Of a stretch of DNA of 64,000 nt, positions 52,335-63,444 are shown piece by piece; position 1 is the stretch's first letter; every line of letters starts with the position of its first letter. Under the pieces are notes generated by a model. It did not search any database. It saw nothing but the letters and a program-made list of their open reading frames with translations, and had not been told where the DNA came from. The DNA comes from Dendrolimus kikuchii (lineage: Eukaryota; Arthropoda; Insecta; Lepidoptera; Lasiocampidae). Location: NCBI GenBank assembly GCA_019925095.2, contig CM034401.1:18322338-18386337 (forward strand), in the 5' to 3' direction. The position numbers and the translations under genes were made by a program.

Positions 52335-53133
52335 ACTGCAAGAATTACATTTTTAACAATCTTAAAAAATAATATAATATAAACAGTATAAAGCGTTTAT
52401 CATTCTGCAGAAAGGTAACCCGTTCCTACCAAAATATCCCTTGACAGTACAGAAGGGCGTGCTCAAAATAATTGTCACCTACGCCAAGGAGGTTGGAATA
52501 TTTTCATGTTTTTGTTTTCTACCTGGAAAGCGTTTCTGAGAGTAATTTACCTAATTAGATCAGCAACCAGACAAATTTTAATGGTAATTGTCTCAGTCAA
52601 AGGACTCGAGTATTTAGGTGGTTCAAGAGGATATACGGAGCCTCATTTACACGGTCACCTTTTTAAGCCTAGATTTATATTTGCATTAAGTATGTAGCTA
52701 ATTAAATTGTGAAAGTGGCGAGTTGGTCGTTACCGTAGTTGGGTCAGAAAATTTTCAGTTAAGTTCATAAGTCGTCCATGAAGTAGAAATCTGTTGAAAA
52801 TTGGATAAAGACATTTTTATATAAACAATAAAATTAACACTCATAATTGTCAGACTACAACAGGAAACCATTTCGTTTATATATACACACACAAGCTTTC
52901 GTTTGAAATAAATCTTTCCCTATATATATAAGGCAAATATCGCATTTTCTGAAAAAGTATCCCACGTATTATATATATCCGCTAGATTAATAGCCGTGTT
53001 TTTAAGACTAATAAGCCATTGTCGGTTATGAGTGTATTTGGTTATTTAATTATTTATTATAATAATGTATGATTTATTTATTTATTTAATATACAAATAT
53101 TACATTTATTTATTATTATTATTATTTAGTATA
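52335..53133. other. AT-rich spacer, nothing recognised
   Basis: No shared repeat. The short ORF at 52506-52697 is not recognised. Confidence 0.4.
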
Positions 53134-53153
53134 TAATAAATTATTATTATTAT

Positions 53154-53793
53154 TATTATAAATTATAAGGTATGTCTTTGAAGACCACGGGCTATAAAAA
53201 TGGCCCGGACATTTGGAGGGCTCGCGTGTGGCCATGGGAAGGCCAACACGTAGAGGCCCTTTGACAAATTTAATGTAAATGTGGCGTGACACTGACCGGC
53301 GATTATCCCTGTCTACACCATATAGTAATGCACCCAAGGACAAACCCCGGCCAGTGTAGGACTATTGTGGGAAATGAGGACAAAAAGAACCGGGCTATTA
53401 GGGTAAACTGCTAGTGATACTATGAGTCTGGGAATATGGGGACTATAGCGTCTGCCCGTCGCAATGTTCAGGGAACATGGAAAAATGGGCAGACGGTGAC
53501 ACGCCACTCCCTGTATGGGCCCCAAAAAATACCATAGAAGACAGGGGCAACATGGGTGTGAGTGGCTAAGAGGTGCAGAGAGGTGGGCTGCAGGTTCACC
53601 GAAGCTACTTCTGACGTGATGCCATTTATCACTTCCACCCCTGGAGGTCTTAACTTTAGCGATCTCCACTCCGTGCCGGCTAGCTAAGGCGAGTACGGAG
53701 GCGGAGGGGGGAGGGGGGTTGCCTTGGCCCCCGGAGTCAGGTACGAGGTGTCGCTACTCACCTAAGGCTTCGCCACAAAGCCCCCCTGCGGAT
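53154..53793. mobile_element. GC-rich 640-bp insertion with 20-bp flanking direct repeat
   Basis: A clearly GC-rich block in AT-rich DNA, bounded by the same 20-bp TAATAAA(TTA)n string at 53134-53153 and 53794-53813. The right part is very G/C-rich (GGCGGAGGGGGGAGGGG, GCCACAAAGCCCCCCTGCGG). The 118-codon minus-strand ORF has no known domain. A long target duplication and lack of coding fit a 5'-truncated non-LTR 3' end, possibly R1-clade-like, but there is no poly(A), so orientation and family are uncertain. Confidence 0.7.
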
Positions 53794-53813
53794 TAATAAA
53801 TTATTATTATTAT

Positions 53814-54784
53814 GTTGTATTTATTACAGTTATATGGGATTCGGACTTTATATTCAAACTTAACGAAATGAGACATTTATGAAAATTTTAAATAACTATA
53901 TAATATACGTTTTAATCTCTAAAATTTTCATTTAAATCTGTTGAGCCTTTTCGTAGCTATTCGAAACAAACTGTTACACAAATGGACAAAGAATAAATGG
54001 TATTTTCTTATTAGGCATCATACAGGTTTCAGAATTGGCATTTATATTCAAATAACAAATGACAGCTTCAATTTTATTTATTGGTTTAAATCTGTAACTA
54101 ATGAGCATTCGATTCGTATTTGTGTAATTGAGGATTTGTTTCGGAAGAATTATTGAAGAGGGCGGGAAGGCCCTGTAGGCCCATCAAAATTATTTACATT
54201 TTTCCAGAGAGCGTCTTCACTCATTTCGACCGAGAAAATGAAAGGGCCGGTAAAGCGATGACCCTTGTTTGCTTATTTTTTTAGTACACACAAAATTATT
54301 TCTAGAAAAGTAACGTCGAAGAAAAGAGGTCGAAATATATTCTTCTTTTTATTGTTAACTTATTTTATATTGTATTTATATTTCTTTGGCTTCTTTAGAT
54401 TTGAACACAATTTTTATCGGTATTTCTCTTGTGATTTCATCTGTTTAAACTTCGTAAACTTCAACTTTCATTGAAATGATTGTATTCTTTGTTACTTCCC
54501 GATCTTGAAATTACATACGTAGGCACCGAAATTTCATTAAAAACGATTTATATTGAGAAACGTAATACGAAGAAACAAACCCGAATTAACTCGTCTTGAC
54601 AATATCATTTTAAAAGTTCTATACGTAGAAATACATGTACAAATTTAGAATATTTTTGCAAGTATTTGTGTTAATTGTTATTCGCATTGTTACGGTCAAC
54701 AGGTTTTTTTGAAACAATTTAACCTCTTTCTTGGTTCATTTGAGAGGGAACTATGGATCTAGAAGATTCTTAGTTATACGCGCG
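53814..54784. other. AT-rich spacer, nothing recognised
   Basis: ORFs at 53941-54156 and 54265-54474 are A/T-driven and unrecognised. Confidence 0.4.
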
Positions 54785-54799
54785 CGCACACACGCACAT

Positions 54800-54891
<92 letters not shown>

Positions 54892-54922
54892 GTGTGTGTG
54901 TGCGTGTGTGTGTTTCTGTGTG
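54785..54922. repeat. Compound (CA)n(TA)n(TG)n microsatellite
   Basis: A CA tract (about 54785-54821), then about 34 TA units to 54889, then a TG tract to about 54922. CA and TG arms face each other across the TA core, making the whole tract a near-palindrome. Confidence 0.98.
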
Positions 54923-55081
54923 TAAGTAAGCGTAAGCTTAAATTTTTATACATATTATTTAGATATTTAATATTATTTCGTATAATAATTTCACAATTTG
55001 TATTTATATGAGACCATATAAATATTATAATTATTGTTTATTTTCCGAAACGCATATTGACTATACCTAACATCATATCCT

Positions 55082-55095
<14 letters not shown>
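54923..55095. other. AT-rich spacer
   Basis: Nothing recognised between the two microsatellites. Confidence 0.4.

Positions 55096-55144
<49 letters not shown>
55096..55144. repeat. (AT)n microsatellite
   Basis: About 24 AT units. Confidence 0.97.
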
Positions 55145-55148
<4 letters not shown>

Positions 55149-55735
55149 TAAAGAATAAGTTGTTACATATTTATATATACTATCAATTATACTATATTAT
55201 TTATTATTATTGCTTATGTTACTAATATTTAACGGTCAACAGGCTAGGCATCCCTGCTATAAAGCATCCCAAATGGGTATCCCAAAAAGCGAAATGTAAA
55301 ACTAACCACAAACACCGAAGCAAAGGCTTAGAGCATTTTTCGATTTAAATTATGCAAGCTATAATAACTAAAAAAATAAAAATATGAAAAGAGCGAGTAT
55401 GAAATCCCATATAACGCGTTTGAGATTTATTTTCATGTAAAAAGTCTTTCCATATCTATCTGGGTTTGCAACATACAGTACTTTCCGTAAAGTGAATGCT
55501 TACCGAAAGAGTATCCTCAAACGCCTTTTCATACATTTCTAAAGCTTTTCAACTAGTTATATCGCCGTTTAGCAAATATTTGTGAGATGGAAGTGGCAAT
55601 AAAAATAAATTCACGATAATACTCATATTAGACAGATCGAACAAATTGAATAAATTTGATTGAAAGTTTGGGGTTGGGCACGTTGACGTTACATTAACCC
55701 ACTGAAGAACACTTGTTTATTTCCGACAGCAAAAC
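55145..55735. other. AT-rich spacer, nothing recognised
   Basis: No repeat or coding signature seen. Confidence 0.4.
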
Positions 55736-55935
55736 ATTATAACTGACCACGAATAATATGATAACACAATAGCGCTGTCGATGGGCAAGCGTACGGCTGG
55801 GGTGCGTGTGACGTGGACCATCGATATTCGACCGCCGCTGCGCAAGCGCAGACGACGGGGAGCCACAGCCGCACATTGACCCTTCCGATTACAGCTATGC
55901 GTCGCTGGGCAATAAACGCGCGTAAATTTAAATCG
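55736..55935. promoter_or_regulatory. CpG-rich unique stretch with NRF-1-like palindrome
   Basis: The segment is CpG-rich (CGACCGCCGCTGCGCAAGCG, GCGCGTAAATTTAAATCG) and not repeated in the window. It holds CTGCGCAAGCGCAG, one mismatch from the NRF-1/ewg consensus YGCGCAYGCGCR. This would fit a host promoter, but no transcript or exon can be assigned. An R305 copy inserted just downstream. Three overlapping minus-strand ORFs are open across it with no known motif. Confidence 0.3.
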
Positions 55936-55972
55936 TGGGAGAAGCCCATAAAAGTGAAGGTTCGTTAGCATT

Positions 55973-56284
55973 CTATCCGTGCAGGAACGGAGAAAGAATA
56001 CAATTTCCTGCGGCCGCGCGGCCTGTCGTAAGAGGCGACAGAACAACCCACAGCCAGGTGGTAGGGCATTTTCCCGACTGGACGGCTACCACCCCTGGCC
56101 TAAAGTATGTCGCCATAACAACCTTGAGTTGTGTTCCGGCATTAGTGACCAGGTTCCAGTGTCCCTTAAGAGAGCAGCAGCGCATTTGTAGCACCATTGG
56201 TGTTGCAAATGTCCATAGGCGATGGTAACCGCTTTCCATCAAGTCGGCCATCTGCCTGTCTGCTGAACTCCTGCAATAAAAAAA
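55973..56284 (+). repeat. 305-bp repeat, full-length copy with 6-bp target duplication
   Basis: Full R305 from TATCCGTGCAGG to CTGCAATAAAAAAA. AGCATT is present at 55967-55972 and 56285-56290, fixing the ends and the A-rich 3' tail. Confidence 0.9.
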
Positions 56285-56404
56285 AGCATTAATGACATTA
56301 AATGATTCTAGTTTATATGGGTCATATTGATTGATTCGTCAAAGTTGAAAGACAGAAATGAACCGTCTAATATCGGCTTGAGTTACATTCATATTGCTTT
56401 AGCA

Positions 56405-56890
56405 GTTTGTCCCGCGGCTACGCCGCGAGTTTTTTGCTTTCATCGGAACTTAATTCGGTTTTTTCATAATTACACTAGGATATACCCGCCACTACGTTCA
56501 CGCTTGACTTGAAATTCCGGGGACAAAACGTACCGCAGCATTTGAAAAACAATCTAAGCTATCGTTTTAGTGAAAACTGTGTCGGGATAAGCTAATTTTT
56601 ATGCACCCGAACAACTACAAACGGCTCTCGAGAAAATTCCCGCGGGATTTTCGGTATAAAAGATATGACACATTTTATTACAATAAATTCGTATTATTTA
56701 ATCGGGCCATTTTAAATCTTTCCCAGAAATAAATTGTTATTATTATTATAAAAGCGTATCGAAATCGGCCCAGTTGTTTTTATGTAAATCTCGAACAAAC
56801 AGACAGACTAGAAATCTAAAAAAAATTCATCGTGTTCTCCGTCGTTTATACCTATATAGTCTACCCCAGTTGTTTTTTTTTTTAAAGCTT
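56405..56890 (-). mobile_element. Helitron-like element, family 3
   Basis: Minus-strand family 3 copy: CAATCTAAGCTATCGTTTTA, GTCGGGATAAGCTAATTTTT and CGAACAACTACAAACGGCTC match the complements of 25.07-25.12 kb. The extreme ends are diverged. Confidence 0.55.
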
Positions 56891-57843
56891 TATGTACAGA
56901 CAACATGGCTTGTTTAGAATTTTTTACTATCATAGATTTCAATGCGTACTGCCTATATAAATATGAAAGTGATTTTTTACAAGCTTTTATTTAACTTGCA
57001 ATGGATGTACCTATGTAGTATGTATGTAAGTTCGGGTGGAATCTTGCAAGTTAAATTTGACCAACTTCCCAGTTTCCGATTGAGCTGAAATTTTGCACGC
57101 ATATGTATATCGCGTGACAATGCAATAATATGGTACCATGGAGCTGATCTGATGATGGAGTCGGACGTGGCCATAGAAACTCCAGTACTAAACAAAATAA
57201 AACCGTCGTGTTTGGGCTCGTTTTACTTGTCTTGGCTAGCACTCTGCTGCTACATGATATCCAGGATCTCAAAAGCTTGTATTTAAAAACCTTTTCTTGC
57301 CAAAACAAAAGCTTTGTCTTTTCTTCCAATACCACAGTCATCTGTCTATACGTAGTTATTTATCTTAAAACAATACAGTAATTAATATATAGTTACATTT
57401 TTGCTTGTTAATATGTTCACAGGATAATGTAGGTATCGCATACATACACCTTTGTTAACAGAAACAATGAAACGTAATTTTCTATAACCGCACCATCTTC
57501 GATAATGCCGAGCGTTTTCCACCAAACAAAAGAGGAGTTATCGTCCTACTACCGTAGTTGAAAGGTAGATTTATACTAACATGGACGGAATAAAACTCAA
57601 CGAAATCGTAAGATAAAACCATGTAATAGATATAAAAGTAGAATTACAACTATTGTATTAGATTAATATTTGGTGAATGAAAAAAATAAGAAATGAAATG
57701 CACAAAAAAGAAAAAGTATATGATTGAAATATATAGATGCCGAAAATACCCTGAAATGAACAATCAAACCAGTACATTGTAAAAATTAAATCAGTAAATT
57801 GGAGGATGGTTTATATAATATCTCTTTTCTATTATGGCAATAG
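56891..57843. other. Unique DNA, no gene recognised
   Basis: Minus-strand ORFs at 56977-57195 and 57051-57341 overlap in different frames. One has a possible basic/hydrophobic pattern but no known motif. Confidence 0.4.
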
Positions 57844-57855
57844 GATAACATTTAT

Positions 57856-58275
57856 GCGAGCACTGCGCAAAATCTGCGGAGTGACGCTCGCGGACCGCGC
57901 TCGTAATACCGAAGTAAGAAAGAGAGTTGGTCTGAAAGAGAGTGTCGGGGTGAAGGTAAGGAAAGGAATGCTCCGGTGGTTCGGGCATGTGGAAAGAATG
58001 CATGATGAAAGAATGACTAAACAGATATACAATGCAAAAGTGGATGGATGCAGAAGTCGTGGAAGGCCACGACACACCTTCCATGATCAAATTGATCGTG
58101 TACTAGCAGAAAGTGATGTCAGGAGCCTTAAGAACAGACGAGTGTGCATGACAAGAGTTATGAATGTCAAAGAGGCAAGTGAGGTGTGTAAGAATAAGCC
58201 TAAATGGCACTCTGTTGTTCGTGCCTACCACGCAAGGGAACTGGCGTGAAGTTATGTATGTATGTATGTATGTAT
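57856..58275 (+). mobile_element. LINE 3' end with 12-bp target duplication, longest L-RWFGH copy
   Basis: The 147-codon frame reads RALRKICGVTLADRARNTEV, RKRVGLKESVGVKVRKG, then LRWFGHVERM, RSRGRPRHTFHDQI and ARELA, a clean C-terminal end of a LINE ORF2. It is followed by (TATG)n. The target duplication GATAACATTTAT is at 57844-57855 and 58276-58287. It is the best reference for the family. Confidence 0.93.
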
Positions 58276-58287
58276 GATAACATTTAT

Positions 58288-59289
58288 CCCGGAATCGTTA
58301 TATGAACCCTTAGTTTACTCAAGTGTTGTCACATTGAAGTGTATAACTAACACGTTATTTTTTTAAAGTGTTTAACGCATAGTTCTTTTAGGTTTTCTTA
58401 CTTACTTATGTACTCTTTGCTTTTTATTGCGTACTTAATTTTTTTTTAATACTAAACCTATTTTTTTTATTAACACATTTTGCCGTGGTTGAAAAAATCA
58501 AAGATTGTATTAAATACATTTTTGAACTAAGTTAGTATATTTTATATAAAGGATTCTTTTTATTTATTTTATTTTACAGTTAATTTGTTAAAATCAAAAT
58601 TAGTAGTATTTCATCTTTCGATCTGTTACATTAATTGATTTGCATAAGTGTTTTTGTAATGTCTCTTTTTAAGATTAATAATTAATTTTGTTATGTACCC
58701 TATTATTTCTAAACGATACAATCAGCCATTTCCTTAAATTAATAATGATTTTGTTATATTTTTATTTATTCTGTGATTAACGCCTGCTTAGTATAGAGTA
58801 GTTTTCTATAATTTACTATAATATTATGTAGCAATATTTATCTCTAATATGGCGTGGTAATTATGTAGATTATAATTCATAATCTCTCAATTGCATACGG
58901 ACGGTATTCAATACATTTTATTTACATGTAGGCATAAGCGATATATTTTTACTAAGTTCGATTTATTTTATTACATGTAAAACTTTAAATAGGTATAATA
59001 TTTTATATAATATCTTAATATGCAATATTATCTAAAATTTCCACACAATAATGTAATATTTTTTTGTCATTCATAACATTTTTAATTGTGATGACTTCAA
59101 TCCACTATCGGTTGTGCCATTTTTTTAAGTTTCTTATATTGTAAAATTGTTGGAGGGGTGGCGAGGTATTCTAAAAATCTCTGTCCAGTGTGTCAAGTCA
59201 GTGTATGAAATGTATTTAAGCCGTAAGGTTCTCGGATTATATTTATAGTGACCAATTGCTGTTCTTTTATTGCCATAAACCCCTTTTGA
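58288..59289. other. Very AT-rich DNA, nothing recognised
   Basis: Kilobase of A/T-rich sequence without shared repeats or coding signature. Confidence 0.5.
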
Positions 59290-59564
59290 GTTATTGCAAG
59301 TATTACATATCATTTAAGAGCACTTGTCGGTGGATCCTGCCCCAATCTTCTCTATTATGGGCCAGTTGTTTTACCTCTTTATACAACACCACACCCACTT
59401 TTTCCTTGATTTGATCCATAAATGCTCGCTTTGGTCTTCCCTTCCCTCACCTTGCTTCCACTTTGCCTTCGATTAACGTGCATTAGAAGGTGTCGTGTCG
59501 TAGCAAATGTCCAAATATCTTCCTCTTCTTTCCTTCCTTCACTTTCTTGATTTTGTTTCCTCAA
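59290..59564 (-). pseudogene. Decayed LINE ORF2 C-terminus
   Basis: Minus-strand translation gives EEDIWTFATTRHLLM, GKTKASIYGSNQGKSGCGVV and, continuing past a frame break, YKEVKQLAHNREDWGRI. The order of a short basic segment, an EVK..A.(N/D)R..W motif and a terminal stop is that of LINE C-termini. It is a different family from L-RWFGH. Confidence 0.55.
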
Positions 59565-59929
59565 AATGTTACCGTATTCTAAACATTATTATTCTTATAC
59601 ATAAAGACAACTATAATGACTCTATTATGCACTTAAATGCTTTATTTTTTTGTATAAGAACAATTAATATTGCTTCTATATAAATCAATATTGCAATAGC
59701 GACAATTATATCGTCTCGTGGTGTGTAAATCCACCTTTTCGCCTCACTCTGCGTCGAGTGTAGACGGCGCTCTGTATGAATACCAATTTACCGGGCAACG
59801 GCTGAGCGTAACTTCGCAGACTTATGGGTAATACCGAGCAGGACATGACGGAATTTTAATTTCTTATCATGGGTGTAAGTTAATTTTTAAGTGGATGGTG
59901 GCTGAAATTAATTTACACAGTTTGAATTT

Positions 59930-60145
59930 AAAAAAAATTGTGTGAGATGCTTTGTGTGGCCTGGTGGAAGATTCAGTACAAATGCAAAGGTAGACCAAAA
60001 CAAACAGATGGATGGATTGTGTAGGATGACATGAAGATTTGTGATGTGGCAGAGGACGTATACCAGGATAAGGGGTATGGAAGGAGAAGACTTATAATGC
60101 CGACCCCACACAATTGGGAGACCGAAGACAGAGTGTAGAAAGTTC
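59930..60145 (+). pseudogene. Decayed LINE ORF2 C-terminus
   Basis: The plus strand reads KCKGRPKQTDGW, then DDMKICDVAEDVYQDKG and RRRLIMPTPHNWE, with one internal stop. GRPK..W...D...., V.ED..D and R..P are the usual C-terminal pattern of LINE ORF2 proteins. The copy is degenerate. Confidence 0.6.
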
Positions 60146-60169
60146 TATTGTAAAGAAACGAAAAAAGAA

Positions 60170-60475
60170 CCTGCCCGTAAAACTTCAAGCTATGTGTCCC
60201 AGCACACTTTTCGATTTTTCGCAGGTTTACTGCAAATTATGATTTGGTTAGGTTAGGTACATTTTAATGAAGGCATTTTTTATTTAAACATATTTTATTT
60301 TATCAAACAAAAAAACTGAATTTGATCCGGAACCAAAAAACGCATCCATAGTATACTCTAAAATTATGCCGCCTCTCACCACGTCTAGTCTAAATTTATG
60401 TCGCCAGTCCACGCGGCCGGAACGCTTTTTCGTGACAGAAAAATCCTAAGACCCCCCGTTTATATAGAAGTTTTA
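60170..60475. repeat. Second copy of the 30.3-kb repeat
   Basis: About 305 bp matching 30305-30622 in the same orientation (CCTGCCCGTAAAACTTCAAG through CCGTTTATATAGAAG), roughly 90 per cent by eye. It lacks the inverted left arm. The element class is unknown. Confidence 0.8.
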
Positions 60476-60719
60476 ATTCAATAGGAGCAGAGGCGAGTGA
60501 TTCTTATCATCATTCTAGTGTTTAATTCTGATTTGATAATAAAAGCGGGGTTATCATCATTCCAGTATATGGTTCTCATTTTACTCCCAGGTCTGCACAT
60601 ATGAGCATAGTGGTCCGTTTTAGGAATCAATATAGAATCTTTTTAGATTATATTTGATTGGTTTGTGGTTATTTTTGTACTTGGACTGCAGGCCCTCTGG
60701 GAGATAGGGCATAGGACGT

Positions 60720-61038
60720 TTCTATCCGTGCAGGAACGGAGAAAGAATAAAATTTTCCTGCGGTCGGGCGGCCTGTCGTAAGAGGCGACAAAGCAACCCA
60801 CATCCAGGTGGTAGGGCATTTGCCCGACTGGATGGCTACCACCCCTGGTCTAGAGTATGTCGCCATAACAACCTTGAGTTGTGTTCCGGCATTAGTGATC
60901 AGGTTCCAGTCTCCCTTAAGAGAGCAGCAGCGCCTTTGTAGCACCTTAGGTGTTGCAAATGTCTATAGGCGATGGTAACCGCTTTCCATCAAGTGGGCCG
61001 TCTGTCTGTCTGCTGAGCTCCTGCAATAAAAAAAAAAA
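60720..61038 (+). repeat. 305-bp repeat, full-length reference copy
   Basis: Head TATCCGTGCAGGAACGG, tail CTGCAATAAAAAAAAAAA. Structure: GCAGGAA near 60728 can pair with TTTTCCTGC; from 60804 to 60848 nested arms CCAGG/CCTGG, TGGTAG/CTACCA and GGGCA/TGCCC form a long stem. A GGTTCCAGTC string (about 60902) is a weak box-B-like match. The family likely moves by LINE-supplied machinery. Confidence 0.9.
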
Positions 61039-61440
61039 TGATAGTTATAATAATTAATGGGGGATAGTTTAAATACGTTCATAAGTAGGTACGTACGTTT
61101 TCCAAGAAAATTTGAATGCTATACAATCGTACCACCGACACTTCAGGGGAATACATAAATCATGCATAGCTATTTTAAATTAAAAAAGTAAACTTACTGC
61201 GTTTGTGCTGATATAAATTATCGGTAATATAATGCAATACGTATTAATATTCGTTGGTCAAATATCACGCTAATGACTGGTCATCGTCAACAATGGCGTT
61301 TCATTTTGTGATCGGCCAACAATAACTAATTAAACCTTTGATCTGATGCCAGTGGATGTCATTAAATGTATTGCGACTGCAATACGATTATTCCATTATT
61401 GGCATCGATTGCAAATTGGTAGATATCGTATACCTACCCA
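61039..61440. other. AT-rich spacer, nothing recognised
   Basis: No repeat or coding signature seen. Confidence 0.4.
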
Positions 61441-61753
61441 TGTCTATATATATAAAAAAGTCGGGTTAGTTCAAATATGAACCAGGTGCGCTGCAAACGG
61501 GTACCAGAATTTAGGTGATGTTTTTTTTTGTGTGTGTTCAAGTGGGTCCCGGAATTGTTTAGATTCACGATTGGACCTGGTAGGTGGCGCCGCTAAACAA
61601 AGAAAGGGTGACCCCGATTTCAATGATTTTTTTGTTTGTTCAAGTAGATTCCAGAGTAATTTAGATTAACATTCGGCCCCGGTAGATGGTGCTGCAATCG
61701 AGTTCTAAATTTAATTTTTTAAAGGCAGGACAACGTCTACCGGGTACAGCTAG
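61441..61753 (+). mobile_element. Helitron-like element, family 1, with internal duplication
   Basis: Starts GTCTATATATATAAAAAAGT and ends GGCAGGACAACGTCTACCGG then CTAG (61750-61753) followed by T. The GTTTAGATTCACGATTGG block occurs twice (61557 and 61660). Confidence 0.6.
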
Positions 61754-61960
61754 TCTAATATATAAAAAAGTTGGGTTAATTACATCATTTTTAACTCAAG
61801 TACGACTGAACCGATTTTTATAATCTTTGATTTGTTGGATTTATCTCCATCCTTAATATCAGAATAACTATGAACATATCTAAAAAAATCGCAGACACAG
61901 TTATAAAAAAATAATATTTTTAATTCAATTAAGTTTTAAACCCCGCCTTCTTCCGCAAGT

Positions 61961-62217
61961 GGAATAGGAGCCTAATCTAATTTACCACCGCGTCGCAACA
62001 TAATAACCGCTTTCCACAGATTAAATAATAACCATAAACCAAAATTAAATAATTAAAATGAACGAGTTGGCGGTGGGCCAAATAAAAATTTTAACATTAC
62101 TCATTGACACTTGACATCTTTGTCTTGCGTGATCACACTTGCTGACGAGCGGCCGAAACGTTGAAAAGAAATGAAATAAAATACCGCGCTTAAAACTATT
62201 GAAACGTAGTTTTATTA
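61961..62217 (+). mobile_element. Penelope-like element terminal region with hammerhead-like core
   Basis: Matches the 3' region of the Penelope-like element at 41.5-41.7 kb in the opposite orientation (AGCCTAATCTAATTTACCAC, TAATTAAAATGAACGAGTTG, CGCTTAAAACTATTGAAACG). CTGACGA at 62142-62148 and GAAAC at 62155-62159 are the two conserved strands of a hammerhead ribozyme core, separated by only six bases. It interrupts Helitron-like DNA (61754-62416). Confidence 0.75.
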
Positions 62218-62416
62218 TGGTTTAGATTCACAATTGGATCCGGTACGTGGCGCTGAATTCGGTTTCCAGAATTTTTTGAAATTTTTGTGTGTTGGATGTG
62301 GTTGGATCTCTTGATGGTTTAGATTCACAATTGGACCCGATAGGTGGTGCTGCAATCGGGTTCTAGATTTTTATTATTTAAGGGCAGGACAACGACTGCC
62401 GAGGCCTCTATACTAG
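62218..62416 (+). mobile_element. Helitron-like element, family 1, right part
   Basis: Two internal blocks (GGTTTAGATTCACAATTGGA at 62219 and 62320) then GGCAGGACAACGACTGCCG and CTAG at 62413-62416. The left part abuts the Penelope end. Confidence 0.55.
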
Positions 62417-63247
62417 ATATATATAGGTATTTGTACAATAATAATAGGTACAAGCTAAGCTAAGAAGATCTACCTATTAATTCCTTCACTTTAGTTTTCG
62501 GCTTTATATTCATGCAATTCTTTGTATCTTCTAAACCCTGAGTAAGATCTTCTATTCGCGCCACCAATCACTAGCTCGGCAATGCACGCGTACTAACTGT
62601 TACTCGTCCACTCTCGCTTACGGCTCTGGTAGTACTGATTTACTAACAATTGTTTACAAACACCCTTGACAATGTACCCATATACACTACACCCTGAAAC
62701 CATAATATTTTTATTAAAAAAAATGTTCAAGATCAAGACTGACTTCTAACTAAAAAAATAATATTTAACCGACTTCTTTCTACAACAGATTGAAGTCGAT
62801 GCCAAGTAAAACATAATAAATAGTAGGGGAGTCCAAGATGCTAAATGTGGAGTTACTCGAGCGTCGCGTGGACCTTGTGGATTGTGAAGATTGATGCTAA
62901 AAAGAAAAAAAGGTTATATGATGTATGCTCTTTCACTGGTGGGGGGAGCGTGTACAGGTTTTCAAAAAAAAAGAGTCGCACAGAAATACTCAAGTGCGTC
63001 AGATATTCAAAGGGGATGTTAATTAAACCCTAAAGGAACTCCTATTCAAAAGACTGACGATTTGGACGCGACCAAAAGCCATGGCCGATTATTGAAAATA
63101 CAAAAAAAAAACGTAGCATTGAAATACTCGAGCGTGTCAGATTAACATACAGACGGTTCAGCTTGGTGTCCTTGTCGTGTGGACCCATAATCTGACAATA
63201 ATGTGGAGGATTTTCCTTAATCTGACGGTTTGAAACAAATTGATGAA
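62417..63247. other. Spacer, nothing recognised
   Basis: Mixed composition. The ORF at 62845-63033 is not recognised. Two stretches (62935-63010 and 63095-63145) share AAAAAAAGTCGCACAGAAAT-like and GAAATACTC(A/G)AG(C/T)G motifs and may be a short decayed duplication. Confidence 0.4.
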
Positions 63248-63257
63248 TAAAAAATGA

Positions 63258-63434
63258 TCGTGTACTAGCAGAAGGTGATGTCAGGAGCCTTAAGAACAGA
63301 CGAGCTTGCATGACAAGAGTTATGAATGTCAAAGAGGCAAGTGAGGTGTGTAAGAATAAGCCTAAATGGCACTCTGTTGTTCGTGCCTACCCCGCAAGGG
63401 AACTGGCGTGAAGTTATCTATGTATGTATGTATG
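63258..63434 (+). mobile_element. 5'-truncated LINE 3' end with 10-bp target duplication
   Basis: L-RWFGH copy beginning within FHDQIDRV and ending ARELA, TATCTATGTATG. The duplication TAAAAAATGA is at 63248-63257 and 63435-63444. The left copy overlaps the element start by a base or two. Confidence 0.88.
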
Positions 63435-63444
63435 TAAAAAATGA

